Shown here: one piece after another, positions 53,812 to 63,994 of the stretch
Layout: the number at the start of each line of letters is the position of its first letter
Numbering within the stretch: position 1 is the stretch's first letter
DNA from: Phytophthora colocasiae
Lineage: Eukaryota; Oomycota; Peronosporomycetes; Peronosporales; Peronosporaceae
Reading direction: 5' to 3'
Assembly: GCA_018806915.1 (NCBI GenBank)
Contig: JAGKQI010000105.1
Location: 62,001-126,000, forward strand
Length of the DNA stretch: 64,000 nt
Notes under the pieces: model-generated
What the model was told of the DNA's origin: nothing
Database searches by the model: none
What the model saw: only the letters and a program-made list of their open reading frames with translations
Made by a program: the position numbers and the translations under genes

Positions 53812-55521
53812 ATGGCGTTCGAGATGGAGCAGCAACGCGAACCGGAGCTGGCCATTTCTGAGCCTGAAAGCAGCTCTCGTGTTGAGATATCGTTATCGAA
53901 GCCGAGCGGCGTCGCCATTCCAGACGAGAGCAAGCCCGCCGTTGTCCTCGGGGATGCAATCAAGTCTGGTCTGACGTGGCCCGACCCCAACCTCCAGCCG
54001 CTACGGACCAAACCCACAACTCCCGGAGGATCTACGCTACAAGTGGAGACGTCGTCCACCGTCGTACAGACCAACACTATGGGAGCCACAGCGCTCGATG
54101 AATCAGGGTTATCATCCAAGCCCAGCGACGGACTTCCCGTCCCGAACATGAGCTGCGACTCTGTGTCGCCTGTGTCCCCTACAGTCATGAAGGATCTGCA
54201 ATTTGATTCACGCTTCATCTCGGATGCCTGGTCCTACGAGGCTCCACAGAATATGTACGCGCTGTTGACGCAGCCCACAAACCAAATGGACCCATTGGCG
54301 GGCGGAACGGGCCTCGTGACACCGTATATGCAGCTACAAGCGCAACAGCAACAGCATCTCCAAATGCAACAGCTGCAATTAGAGCAGCAATTGGAGCATG
54401 GTCTTCCGCTCCAAATGTCTCCGATCAACGGTTCCGGTTTGTCGTCACTCTATATGTCTGGAACGCAAATGGGGTTGAGTCCTCACCAGATGATGATGCA
54501 GCAACCTTCAAATGGATCAAGTGTGAGTTCTGGGTTCCCTACAACTCCTACAGCTGTAAGTCTCAGCGACATCATGATTTCCGGTGATCCAAGTATGTTT
54601 CTGGCGCCAAGTAACAGTCCAACCAGCCTGGTGAAGCAGCACGCGGTGCCAGCCATGCCCCATACAGGAGGAATGGTCAATGTGAAAGATCTGACACTGA
54701 ACGAACTGAGACCACACTTCAACAAGCCGATGGCGGTGGTGGCCAAAGAGTTGGGGGTATGTATCACGCTGATGAAGAAGATTTGTCGTCGGAATGGTCT
54801 TGTGCGTTGGCCACACCGCCGCATCCGCAGTCTGGTGAACCGCATCACGTCGTTGCAAGTTCTGGCGAGCAACGCGGCAGGAGTAGAACGTAAACGCTTC
54901 CAAGGACAAATTGCTGGTCTACGTGAAGAATTGTCGGCGGTGATCCAGAACCCGAACGAGAAAAGTCGCAAGGCTCATACTGACACCAAGAGTTCCATCA
55001 AAGCAGAGCAAATGAGCCTCAGAGAAGTTGTGGGTGAGTTTCCAATAACTCAAATCACCGATGAGATGGTGGGCCCAGCGGAGATTCCTGTTGACGAAGA
55101 CAATGACAACGACGGCAATAACAATGTGTCGAAAGCCAGGACTACAAAAAGGGGCAAGAGGACGAAGAACACCACAGTCAAAAGAGACACGAAGGAGGGC
55201 ACAATTGTGGACGGTAACGCGGTTGTCGAAAAAACGAAATCTGGCGAAGGATCTCGAACGAAGAAGCGCAAGCCTTCATTCGGTCTGCATGCCCACCAAC
55301 CGCCACCTATCAAGATTCCGCGGCACGACGAGTTACCCTCCATGAGCCGTCTGCGTAGTCAAAGTGTGCCAGAGCGAAGGCTTCGTGGGGATCGACGATA
55401 TGGTCGTGGGCGGGATACAGGTAGTAGCGGCAAAGCAGCTTGCGTGAGACCATCAACCACGACCCATCGCAATGGCAGACGCGGCTCTATCTCTTCTATA
55501 TTGAACGACATCCCTGAGTGA
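53812..55521 (+). CDS. RWP-RK domain transcription factor
   Basis: Single exon, 569 aa, ATG 53812. The first 280 residues are Ser/Pro/Gln/Met-rich with a Gln-rich stretch (LQAQQQQHLQMQQLQLEQQL) like an activation domain. Residues about 290-345 form an RWP-RK domain: LTLNELRPHFNKPMAVVAKEL, then CITLMKKICRRNGLVRWPHRRIRSL. The signature here is RWPHRR where plants mostly have RWPYRK or RWPHRK. A leucine/Glu segment follows. The C-terminal third is Lys/Arg-rich with an acidic patch (DEDNDNDGNNN), then several basic nuclear-localisation-like blocks. In plants, related NIN-like proteins control nitrate or gamete genes; the targets here are unknown. No frame breaks. Confidence 0.88.
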   Translation: MAFEMEQQREPELAISEPESSSRVEISLSKPSGVAIPDESKPAVVLGDAIKSGLTWPDPNLQPLRTKPTTPGGSTLQVETSSTVVQTNTMGATALDESGLSSKPSDGLPVPNMSCDSVSPVSPTVMKDLQFDSRFISDAWSYEAPQNMYALLTQPTNQMDPLAGGTGLVTPYMQLQAQQQQHLQMQQLQLEQQLEHGLPLQMSPINGSGLSSLYMSGTQMGLSPHQMMMQQPSNGSSVSSGFPTTPTAVSLSDIMISGDPSMFLAPSNSPTSLVKQHAVPAMPHTGGMVNVKDLTLNELRPHFNKPMAVVAKELGVCITLMKKICRRNGLVRWPHRRIRSLVNRITSLQVLASNAAGVERKRFQGQIAGLREELSAVIQNPNEKSRKAHTDTKSSIKAEQMSLREVVGEFPITQITDEMVGPAEIPVDEDNDNDGNNNVSKARTTKRGKRTKNTTVKRDTKEGTIVDGNAVVEKTKSGEGSRTKKRKPSFGLHAHQPPPIKIPRHDELPSMSRLRSQSVPERRLRGDRRYGRGRDTGSSGKAACVRPSTTTHRNGRRGSISSILNDIPE

Positions 55522-56770
55522 GTACGTGAGCTAGACTGTCTAGCCTAGACACACCCTGACAAGTCAACCAACGCGCGAAAGTCGAGCCTACAAGAATTAT
55601 ACCTGTAAGAGACAGATAAAGATACTCATACCTGTGAGTGCAGGCTAGTCTTAATCGTTTATATACAATACCTACGATTTCATTCTTGATTGAGTAAAAT
55701 CTTCCTTGGTATTCAGGACTTATTTTCTTGCAACGGAAACATAGCTTACTTTTACAGGTACAACCTACAACTTGCGTTGCGAGGGTCCAATTGGTGGGGT
55801 TAAAAAGTGGTTTACATGTACTGCTTCGTAGTGTTACTGTACGTTCAATGCGGAGAGGGCTCTGCTGCGGAAGGGGGGAGCATCATGGATTGCTTGTTTG
55901 CTGACAGAGATCACTTCGCACGTTGCGCACAGCACAAATGTAAACTACACCGATATGCACGTGTCGTGTACAGTACAAGTTCATGGAAAAATCATGCACC
56001 ATTTCACAGCAAGCCTCATTCTCCCCGCGCGGCACTACAGTGAGTTTTGCTGTGGCCACCCATTGTTCAATTTCACAGAGCTTTGCGGCGATGGCTATCC
56101 AGCTGGGAAATCCTTGGTCGTCCAGCCTAGGAACCAAGTTTTGATGAATTTAACTGAACCCATTGCTGTATTGCCAGGCAGACTGGCAATACGCTACATG
56201 TGTAGTCATGCATTGCAGCTTGTCTTGACTCACATGTCATGCACATTGTCAAGCCAGGCCAAGCATTCCAGTTCGAAAATCAGATCTCACATCTTACACT
56301 TGCGGAGTCCGCAATGCCGCATTGAATGCGGACACCGCAAACCTCCATTGCAAGACCATGCAAATGTGCGACTCGGCTCAACTCAAGGGCTACATTGCTC
56401 AAGAAACTGGTGCGTTTTCCCGCGGCAACCACGTCCTTATCATTTGCCAAGGGATATTGGCAACTGTGCAGGGAGGAACTTGCCTGGAGCTTGGCAATGA
56501 CTCTACACATTCTACACACTTCGTAAGTTAATATTATTCTATTACGCAGGCATATCAATAGTTATGCACGTTTAAAACTCAAAAATATTCCACACATACA
56601 GCATCAGCATTTATTATTACAAATTATCCGTTTTAGCAGGATTTAGTACACCTGTGGTTAGGGCCAATTGCCAGTCACTTTTGCACACATGGTTCCTGAT
56701 GGCAGACATCGACTGCCGAAGTGCAGGCTTCACTTTCCATTTGACAGCAGATTGTCCGTTTACGTGAGGT
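55522..56770. other. Intergenic with strong hairpins
   Basis: No supported gene. It contains the perfect inverted repeat GTATTGCCAG/CTGGCAATAC (56168-56192, 5-nt loop) and a 14-bp near-perfect inverted repeat TTGCGGAGTCCGCA/TGCGGACACCGCAA (56300-56340, 13-nt loop). These may be ends of a small non-autonomous transposon, or structured RNA of the upstream leader. Confidence 0.5.
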
Positions 56771-59002
56771 ATGCGATTCCCGTTCGTGCTGGGCCTCACG
56801 GCGCAGGCCGCGCAGTATGCAGCCGCGTTGGACGTGAGTGTGTGCGGCGACGCCACCTATGCAATTTCAGAGTCTAGAGGAGCGATATGCTCTGGTGCAG
56901 GTGCAGCACCTGCAGGCACAGCTTGTCCATTGAGAGGAGACGTGGCTGTGGCAGACTGTCATAACTATCTCCCAACATATTTCGACGGGTCCTGTGTTGT
57001 GCAGGAAGATGCTGAGTGCCGCATTGTCACAGGGTCCACCTGGGGCTGTGTCTTGCCGTCTACGGGGTGCGGGAGTGACAGCAGTGTGCCAGCAGCTACA
57101 CCGGCGGCGACAGCAGCAGCGACGACTGTACCAACCGAGGAGGACGATATTTGTCCGACATGGGAGTTTAATGGTGAGGATGACGTGGTGGAGAGCATTG
57201 ACACGAGTTCTGCGTTCGACGGCCATGAAAATTACGACGCGAGTTGGTTCACGCAAACCACGACGGTGACAGAGCTATATGACTGTGGAGAAATACCAGA
57301 CACCACGGAAGCACCAGCGACCAGTGCACCTGATACGGCATCACCAGTGACTGCGGCACCGGCGACAGAGACGCCGACGACTGAGGCTCCAGCAACTGCA
57401 ACGCCAGCGACTGACTTACCAGTGACGGAGTCTCCATCGACCACAGCTCCAAGTGAAACTCCATCAACAGAGGTGCCGGCGACAGCGACACCAACGACGG
57501 AAGTTCCGAGAACGATAGTCCCAGCAACAGAAACTCCGAACACAACAGAGACTCCGGAGACGCTTGCACCGATATCGCCTGGGCCAACAACAACAACAAC
57601 AACTCCACCGTCCACGACAACTCCAGCAACTCCCGGACCGACGACGGAAACTCCATCCACGACGTCTCCAGAAACTCCAGGACCGACAACGGAAACTCCA
57701 TCAACGACAACTCCAGCAACACCGGGACCGACGACGGAAACTCCATCCACGACGCCACCTGCAACACCGGGACCGACAACGGAAACTCCATCAACGACAA
57801 CTCCAGCAACACCGGGACCGACAACGGAAACTCCATCCACGACGCCACCTGCAACACCGGGACCGACATCGGAAACTCCATCAACGACAACTCCAGCAAC
57901 TCCAGGACCGACGACAGAAACTCCATCCACGACAACTCCAGCAACTCCCGGACCGACGACGGAAACTCCATCCACGACGTCTCCAGCAACTCCAGGACCA
58001 ACGACGGAAACGCCATCAACGACAACTCCAGCAACTCCCGGACCGACAACGGAAACTCCATCCACGACGCAACCTGCAACACCGGGACCGACAGCGGAAA
58101 CTCCATCAACGACAACTCCAGCAACACCGGGACCGACATCGGAAACTCCATCCACGACGCCACCTGCAACACCGGGACCGACACCGGAAACTCCATCCAC
58201 GACAACTCCAGCAACTCCAGGACCGACCACAGAGACGCCAACGACCGAAGAACCGACGCCAGCTCCGACCACGGAGGGACCAACGCCGGCTCCGACGACC
58301 GAAGAACCGACGCCAGCTCCGACCACGGAGGGACCAACGCCGGCTCCGACGACCGAAGAACCGACGCCAGCTCCGACCACGGAGGAACCAACTCCAGCGC
58401 CGACGACCGAAGAACCGACGCCAGCTCCGACCACGGAGGAACCAACTCCAGCGCCGACGACCGAAGAACCGACGCCAGCTCCGACCACGGAGGAACCAAC
58501 TCCAGCGCCGACGACCGAAGAACCGACGCCAACCCCAACTACAAAGAAGCCAACCCCTACCACGAAAACGCCTTGGCCGACGCCCACACCGAAAACCCCC
58601 AGGCCAACACCAACTCCAAGGACACCCAGACCTACGCCTACTCCTAGAACACCGAGACCGACGCCCACACCAAAGACGACGCGTCCTCCGTACCACCAAG
58701 GTGACCAAGGACAGTACCCGGAATCTGTGGAAACGTCAACTGCTAACACAAGTGGAGCCAGCGTCGAATCGGTAGCTTTGGCGGCCGCAGATAGTGTTGA
58801 CACGTCCACACTAGCGAGCTCCGAGAACGGTGGTAGTTCAGAAGTTTGGATCGCAATCATCGGTTGCATTGCTGTCGTCGCGGTGATTGCTGGTGCGGCA
58901 CTGTACGCAAGGAAACATCATTCGCGCGAGTCGAGGGCTGATAGTCCAAACGAATTCGGTATGCATCCGATCGTTACGCCGCCATGGTCGAAGACTGATT
59001 GA
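56771..59002 (+). CDS. Membrane-anchored mucin-like protein with tandem repeats
   Basis: Single exon, 743 aa. A weak signal peptide ([19 protein letters not shown]) precedes the ten-Cys module shared with the protein at 28048: [37 protein letters not shown], then [11 protein letters not shown] and DASWF. Residues about 175-640 are Thr/Pro-rich and carry two repeat arrays: 14 copies of a 15-residue unit ([15 protein letters not shown]) and about 11 copies of a 9-residue unit (TEEPTPAPT), followed by a Lys/Arg-Pro-Thr stretch. A transmembrane helix ([20 protein letters not shown], about 690-710) and a short basic tail follow. The acidic Thr/Pro repeats resemble CAR mucins of Phytophthora cysts. 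Likely a heavily O-glycosylated surface protein; repeat number is likely variable. Confidence 0.85.
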   Translation: MRFPFVLGLTAQAAQYAAALDVSVCGDATYAISESRGAICSGAGAAPAGTACPLRGDVAVADCHNYLPTYFDGSCVVQEDAECRIVTGSTWGCVLPSTGCGSDSSVPAATPAATAAATTVPTEEDDICPTWEFNGEDDVVESIDTSSAFDGHENYDASWFTQTTTVTELYDCGEIPDTTEAPATSAPDTASPVTAAPATETPTTEAPATATPATDLPVTESPSTTAPSETPSTEVPATATPTTEVPRTIVPATETPNTTETPETLAPISPGPTTTTTTPPSTTTPATPGPTTETPSTTSPETPGPTTETPSTTTPATPGPTTETPSTTPPATPGPTTETPSTTTPATPGPTTETPSTTPPATPGPTSETPSTTTPATPGPTTETPSTTTPATPGPTTETPSTTSPATPGPTTETPSTTTPATPGPTTETPSTTQPATPGPTAETPSTTTPATPGPTSETPSTTPPATPGPTPETPSTTTPATPGPTTETPTTEEPTPAPTTEGPTPAPTTEEPTPAPTTEGPTPAPTTEEPTPAPTTEEPTPAPTTEEPTPAPTTEEPTPAPTTEEPTPAPTTEEPTPAPTTEEPTPTPTTKKPTPTTKTPWPTPTPKTPRPTPTPRTPRPTPTPRTPRPTPTPKTTRPPYHQGDQGQYPESVETSTANTSGASVESVALAAADSVDTSTLASSENGGSSEVWIAIIGCIAVVAVIAGAALYARKHHSRESRADSPNEFGMHPIVTPPWSKTD
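57604..58244 (+). repeat. 45-bp coding tandem repeat (mucin array 1)
   Basis: Fourteen near-identical 45-bp units encoding [15 protein letters not shown], with variants in position 3 and at the PSTT(S/P/Q) point. Two unit types alternate in part, implying that pairs were duplicated. Confidence 0.8.
58245..58545 (+). repeat. 27-bp coding tandem repeat (mucin array 2)
   Basis: About eleven 27-bp units encoding TEEPTPAPT. Two DNA variants (GGA versus GAA in the second position, and GCC versus TCC third-base changes) alternate, pointing to recent duplication of a 54-bp pair. Confidence 0.75.
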
Positions 59003-59379
59003 GTAGTTCTCGTCGCATGAGCATAAACGTCTGCAGCTGCAGAAGAATCCTCCATCGTTATTCTCTAGCCGAATCTTTCTATGCTGCAGCATCGAGAAGC
59101 GACTCCAACAGTCCGCAGAGCTCCCGTTTGTGATACATTTGAGTTTGGAGAAACAAAGACGAGTCCAACACTCTCTCCAGCAGTTCCATGTTAAGCTGTC
59201 GCGTGACGTCTTCTTGGGGCAGATAGACACAACGACTCTCATCAGCGCCATTAAGTGATAATGAAAACTACTTCCACATACCAAATCCTCAGTGTACTGA
59301 GTAACAAATCGTTGTCGTTATTTCCCTGCCGAATCAGATGACTCGGACGCCGGTATCCTGATTAAACGCACCAGTCGCC
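59003..59379. other. Short intergenic region
   Basis: 377 bp between the mucin-like gene and the sedolisin gene, same strand. No gene seen; should contain the sedolisin promoter. Confidence 0.5.
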
Positions 59380-61578
59380 ATGAAGTTCCGGTTGTCCTTG
59401 TCCTCTTCGCTTCTTCTCCTTTCTGTCTCGCTCCAGTTCCTCTGTGCCGCCTCTGCAGTAGACACCCCAAGTCTCCGCCAAGTGGAAAATGCACATCCGA
59501 CGTATTGGGAACGAGGTCCTCGCGCAGCTCCTGCGTCTCTTTTGACTCTTCGGATCGCTCTTAATCCGCACAAAAGTGACGGTCAATTGGCAGATGTGGT
59601 TGCAGCGGTGACAGACCCCATTTCACCTCTTTACGGTCAACACTTGACGACTTGTGAGCAGCTCCAGAAGCACTTTAAACCATCTGATTCCAGCCTTCAG
59701 AGCTTCCTTCAAGTGGTTCGAGACGCCCAAGTGCTGCATGCTGAGCCTTTTGACTCCGTGCAGGATTTATGGCTAGTGAAACTCTCTGCAGCAACAGCAG
59801 AAGACCTTTTTAACACTAAATTGTTTCATTACACGCACCGACAACGTACGGGGTTGTCGGTGGTGCGTCCTGAGGAGAATTACAGCATTCCGCGAGAGTT
59901 GGACGGAGTTGTTGGCTTTGTGGACGGACTGGAGAGTTTCCCGACTGAAATGCAGGCTCTATTCATGCAAGGAGGAAAGGTGAACGACAAAGACCCTTTC
60001 GCTGTCAAACAACAGTTCTCGGACGACTTCGTCGTGAGTTCCAAGGGAGCGACACCAGCGGTGATTCGAGAACAGTACGATATCCCAGAGAAGATCGCGG
60101 TTAATTACTCGAGTGGTGTTGCCGAAGAAAGCGCCCACAAGGATCAAGTGGACCGCAATAAACTTGTCGTGGGTACGTTCTTAAATGAACACTATAACGA
60201 ACAGGATCTGTACCAATTCTTGCGTACGATCGATAACCAACAGCAAGATGTCAAGCTGCCGATGGCCACCGGACACTGCACATCAAGCTACAGTCCGACG
60301 GGTGAGGCGTCTTTAGACATTCAAGTGACTGCCGCTTTGACGGGTCATGAGACTGGAGATGCATCAGGAATTGAGATGATGTGCTACACGCAGCTACGAG
60401 ACCCGACTCGCGACTACGCAGCAGACAACCAGGAACCTTTCCTGACTTTTGTCCAGGACATCAATGCGATGCAGCCTCCTCCCGCCGTCGTGTCCATCAG
60501 CTACACTGACGACGAGTGTAGCGTGCCTATTGCTTACGCGGAAGCTGTCAATCGGGAGCTGATGAAGGCAGCACTCCGTGGAACGTCTATCCTGGTTTCA
60601 GCTGGAGATGCAGGGGTGCGAGGAAGCCATCTCGCAGAAGGATTCTGTCGTGTGCCGGCTTGCTCCAAGTTCCTGGCCATGTTTCCAGCCTCCTCTCCAT
60701 ACGTCACAGCCGTTGGAGCTACGACTATAGCCACAGCCTCTGCACGAGACGGCAACGGCAAGTGGAAGGAAGCCGTGACATCCACTTCGGAAGCGCGAGC
60801 TCTCATCACGTCCGGAGGTGGCTTCAGCGACATTTTCGACATGCCCGACTACCAGCGAAACGCAGTGTCTCCCTACTTGGGTTTTGCTAGATCCAGTGGA
60901 TTCGCCCAGCTCTTTCGAAATACGGGGCGAGCGATGCCAGATGTGGCTGCTGTGGGTCATGCTTTCCCTGTGGTTGTCAATGGAGAAGTAGGCGCGACGG
61001 ACGGAACGTCGGTGTCTGCACCTGTGCTGGCATCCATGATTATGCTACTAAATCGTGCGTTGCCTCAGCTTCCACCTCTCGGGTTTCTTAATCCATTGCT
61101 CTATCGTCTGTACGATGTGTGCCCACACGTATTCGCCGACATCACGCACGGCGACATCTCGTGTGGCTCCAGAGGGATGAAATGCTGCAAAAAGGGCCAC
61201 ACTGCCACAACTGGTTGGGATGCAGCTTCAGGACTTGGAACTCTTCGTTTCTCGACGTTGTTGACCGACCTTCCTGATTGTTTGGAGCGGATCCGAGCAT
61301 CCAGTGAATTGGCAGCAACTGAGCAACTTTCTACCGTGTTGCTGGATGAAGAGGGCCCCAACGTAAACTCTGCGATTTATGGGAAGACCTGGACACCTGC
61401 GGAGCAGCGAACCACGCAATTCCTAGGTGCTGTTGGTTTAATAGGTGCAATTAGCCTCATTGGAGTGCTGGTAGCTCTGCGCGAGCGGCTTTTCTTGGAC
61501 TCGGAGAGAGGAAGCTCCAGACGCTACGGATCGTGCACTGCTCATGATTCAGCACGGGAATATTTGCTTTCTCATTAA
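59380..61578 (+). CDS. Sedolisin (S53) serine-carboxyl peptidase, membrane-anchored
   Basis: Single exon, 732 aa, close to tripeptidyl peptidase I (CLN2) in layout. Signal peptide (FRLSLSSSLLLLSVSLQFLCAA), then a pro-domain to about residue 225 (SPLYGQHLTTCEQLQKHF motif), then the catalytic domain. Catalytic residues are Glu309 and Asp313 in GEASLDIQ and Ser544 in DGTSVSAPV; the oxyanion Asp410 lies in VSAGDAGV. The calcium site is seen in ADITHGD and later GWDAASGLGT. A single transmembrane segment near the end (AVGLIGAISLIGVLVAL, about 685-701) and a short basic/Ser tail are unusual, suggesting the enzyme is anchored in a membrane (lysosome-like vacuole or plasma membrane). It lies 377 bp downstream of the mucin-like gene. 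Confidence 0.9.
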   Translation: MKFRLSLSSSLLLLSVSLQFLCAASAVDTPSLRQVENAHPTYWERGPRAAPASLLTLRIALNPHKSDGQLADVVAAVTDPISPLYGQHLTTCEQLQKHFKPSDSSLQSFLQVVRDAQVLHAEPFDSVQDLWLVKLSAATAEDLFNTKLFHYTHRQRTGLSVVRPEENYSIPRELDGVVGFVDGLESFPTEMQALFMQGGKVNDKDPFAVKQQFSDDFVVSSKGATPAVIREQYDIPEKIAVNYSSGVAEESAHKDQVDRNKLVVGTFLNEHYNEQDLYQFLRTIDNQQQDVKLPMATGHCTSSYSPTGEASLDIQVTAALTGHETGDASGIEMMCYTQLRDPTRDYAADNQEPFLTFVQDINAMQPPPAVVSISYTDDECSVPIAYAEAVNRELMKAALRGTSILVSAGDAGVRGSHLAEGFCRVPACSKFLAMFPASSPYVTAVGATTIATASARDGNGKWKEAVTSTSEARALITSGGGFSDIFDMPDYQRNAVSPYLGFARSSGFAQLFRNTGRAMPDVAAVGHAFPVVVNGEVGATDGTSVSAPVLASMIMLLNRALPQLPPLGFLNPLLYRLYDVCPHVFADITHGDISCGSRGMKCCKKGHTATTGWDAASGLGTLRFSTLLTDLPDCLERIRASSELAATEQLSTVLLDEEGPNVNSAIYGKTWTPAEQRTTQFLGAVGLIGAISLIGVLVALRERLFLDSERGSSRRYGSCTAHDSAREYLLSH

Positions 61579-61651
61579 TTTTGCGCCACAGCGAGATTAA
61601 AAACTTGCTTAGCAGTTCTGTTGCTATGAATCTGAATCAACAGTAGCGATT

Positions 61652-62226
61652 TCAATCGCTGTCGTCACGTGTTTCAATTGATTCTTCTATCTCGTCTTCC
61701 TCATCAAACTCCATCACCTTCAACTCTTTAGCGTCGGAATGATGACGTTTAGTCCTCTCCTTTGATTCAGACTTCCCCTTGCCAATGAGATGAAGCTGTT
61801 GGAGCCACGTAGCACATCGACGTACGCTTCGCTCCGTGCTTGTTGCATTGTGGAGTTGCAACCACGGGGAATCAAGTAACTCCTCGACTGATGCACGGTC
61901 AGAAGGCTGAATAACCAATTCGTTCGTGAGGTAAAGATTAAACCGCCTTAACAAGTAGGAGAAAGCGTTTGACGAACCTCTTTCTTCAGACATCTGCCAA
62001 TGAATTCATGGAATTCAAGAGAAAATGAATCGCCGTTAGCATCAACTTCCGGTAGGTGAGGCTCTGGACTTTCAACAATACTTTGGACCACCTGTAAAGA
62101 TGAAACACAACGTAAATCTCAACGGATAAAAGCAAAAAAATACTAGCGAGATCTCACGTCGATGTAGCTCCGTGCATTTTCGTATGGGCTGCTACTTAAT
62201 ATCTGTTGCAGAACTACTGAATGACC
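61652..62226 (-). pseudogene. 3' fragment of a MAP2K-like protein kinase, 5' part lost
   Basis: Three exons on the minus strand join in frame: 62226-62158, 62091-61978 and 61906-61652. They encode the C-terminal kinase lobe: SPYENARSYIDVVQSIVESP, then FHEFIGRCLKKE, then PSDRASVEELLDSPWL, which matches subdomains IX-XI of STE7/MAP2K kinases. The tail is 70 residues, Glu/Asp/Lys-rich. Upstream of about 62226 no catalytic loop (HRD, DFG) or ATP site is found; the sequence changes to TGTTACCCCCC repeat-like DNA. So the gene lost its promoter and active-site half, or it continues beyond a large insertion. No expression signal is visible. Confidence 0.65.
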
Positions 62227-63865
62227 TGTTACCCCCCAATCTACTGAAAACCTGTTACTGGAGTCTGAATGCCTGTTGCGCACTTAAGGGGAGATTAGCG
62301 CAACAGATTTTCAAGTCTGAAAATCTGTTACATTTATATGTGCTGAAAAATTTGGTTTTGTGTCTTGTAATGGAGGGGCAACGCCCTAAGGAAGAAACAA
62401 GGTAAAAGCCAACTCAGTGGTCCTCGTCGTTACATCAGCGTGCCTGGCCGCCGCCAGGCGTGTGCGCTCTCCTGGTAGACGTACGGTACTAATCCGTCCC
62501 TGCAGGTCGGCAGGCGTAGAGACGTCCGGGTGGGGACCATATCCCATACCTGTCCGTGTGGTCTTTAGAACGTCCCCGCTAGCAACATGCACTTGGTGTG
62601 CTACTCCTGGGTCTGGGCGCCACCGCACATCGCAACGCCTGGCCCCACCGTCTTACTCCGCGGTCCACGACCTTTCTACTGTCTACACTATGGGGTCTGC
62701 TACGCTTGTCGTAGTGCGACGCTGTGCGCGGCGTACCTGTCTCTCTGACCCAGCGTACTTGCACAACCCGTGGATCTTCCGGCGACCAAGTAACTGTGGA
62801 TTCTACAGTCTCACACTCACTATCCTCCTACGTAAATCTCTGACTAAGAGTCAGGCGGCAGACCACGGCTCGTTTCTCCCTCAACCGCTATGCAGTCTCT
62901 CTACACTCTATCCAGCTACGGTGCCGTTCCTGTCCTACCACGTTGTTCCCTCCAACCGCTATGCAGTCCCTCTACACTCTACCCAGCTACGTTGCCCTTC
63001 CTGCCTACCACGTTGTTCCCTGGCTTGGCCCACGCTGTTGTGGTGGAACGGATCGGCCTAAATATGGTTGAAGCAGGTCTCGATAACCACTAGCGCCCAG
63101 CCACAGGGTCCCCCGATGATACGTGATCTAGCTATGTCTAGTATTCACCTTGTTTACCCGCCAGTAGGCAGGGTTACGCTCTTCAGGTGACTTCTGAAGA
63201 AGTCTTGTAGGTCGGGAAGAATGTCTTGTGGGACACAGGGGTTTGAGGTAGCATGGAAGGTCTTTACTCCACGTCAGGGTAGTTGTTCCGGGTCGTAAAA
63301 TAAGTTCTTGGTTCACCATACTAATCTCCATGTACTTCTCGAGTATGTACGAAAATACGAGATGTGCTTTCCTGGTGAATCTGCTCCTCATTTGGCTGCA
63401 CGAGATCGTGACCACTACTATTGAATGACAACACATCAGCTTAATCTACAGTATGCAGTAGAGAACAGGACTCTTCGTGGTTTTGTTTTTAGTAAATGCG
63501 TGTGTATTTTTATGTTGTATATTTTTGTTTTGAAGCGTCAGACTCAATTGACGCAAGTGTTGCCCTCTCGCTAGTCTATAGTAACTGTTAATGTCTACAG
63601 TTGAAGTTTATTCGTAGCATAGCACGTTTACCTATTGGGTAAACAAAACAAACCAACGAAATCGTGGGTTAGTTGCAATTCTCATAGTCACATCGACCTT
63701 TACAAAAAGCACTGAAGTTATTTTATTTGAGGAATTATAACCGATCGGCTCGAAGGGTCATTTTTTGTAACTGCCGCGAAAATGATGGATCGCTATAAAA
63801 CCTCCAAATTTAGTCTGAACAGTCGCGAGAAGATCTCGCCTCTAGGTTAGAGTGCATTCGGCAAA
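62227..63865. mobile_element. LTR-like or other transposon-derived sequence
   Basis: Repeat-like DNA begins exactly where the kinase homology ends, at TGTTACCCCCC. It contains nested hairpins (62273-62326), a CCTGGC-CGCCG-CCAGG hairpin (about 62440-62459), a 71-bp direct tandem duplication (62882-63021) and a GACTTCT/AGAAGTC palindrome (63189-63204). No intact transposase or polymerase ORF is present. The right border cannot be placed. Confidence 0.45.
62882..63021. repeat. 71-bp direct tandem duplication
   Basis: The segment starting CAACCGCTATGCAGTC at 62882 recurs at 62953, and the GCTACG and ACCACGTTGTTCCCT motifs also repeat, with about 10 percent divergence. Confidence 0.75.
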
Positions 63866-63994
63866 ATGCCATCATCTACAGAAGTTTCAGAAGATGAAGG
63901 AGGGGACACACCGACTATGCGATGGTCGTCAGAAGATTTATCTGACGTAGACGACTCTGCACTGATCCAGGAGCAGAAGAAGATGGACGAATAA
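63866..63994 (+). CDS. Possible small acidic protein (or first exon of a larger gene)
   Basis: 42-codon ORF: ATG 63866, TAA 63992-63994. The product is acidic and Ser/Asp/Glu-rich (MPSSTEVSEDEGG, then WSSEDLSDVDDSAL). It is preceded by a GGTCATTTTTTGTAAC element (63757-63772) like the oomycete initiator region. No family was recognised, and the window ends six bases later, so it could be a complete short ORF or part of a retroelement. Confidence 0.3.
   Translation: MPSSTEVSEDEGGDTPTMRWSSEDLSDVDDSALIQEQKKMDE

Noticed and set aside
57604..58545. Regular direct repeats resembling a CRISPR array
   Set aside because: Units are contiguous coding repeats with no unique spacers, in a eukaryotic surface-protein gene.
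57232..58869. Long antisense ORF (545 aa) and a second long plus-strand frame across the mucin repeats
   Set aside because: These frames stay open only because the 45- and 27-bp repeat units contain no stops in them. Their products are pure low-complexity repeats with no start context, while the mucin frame has signal peptide, Cys module and membrane anchor.
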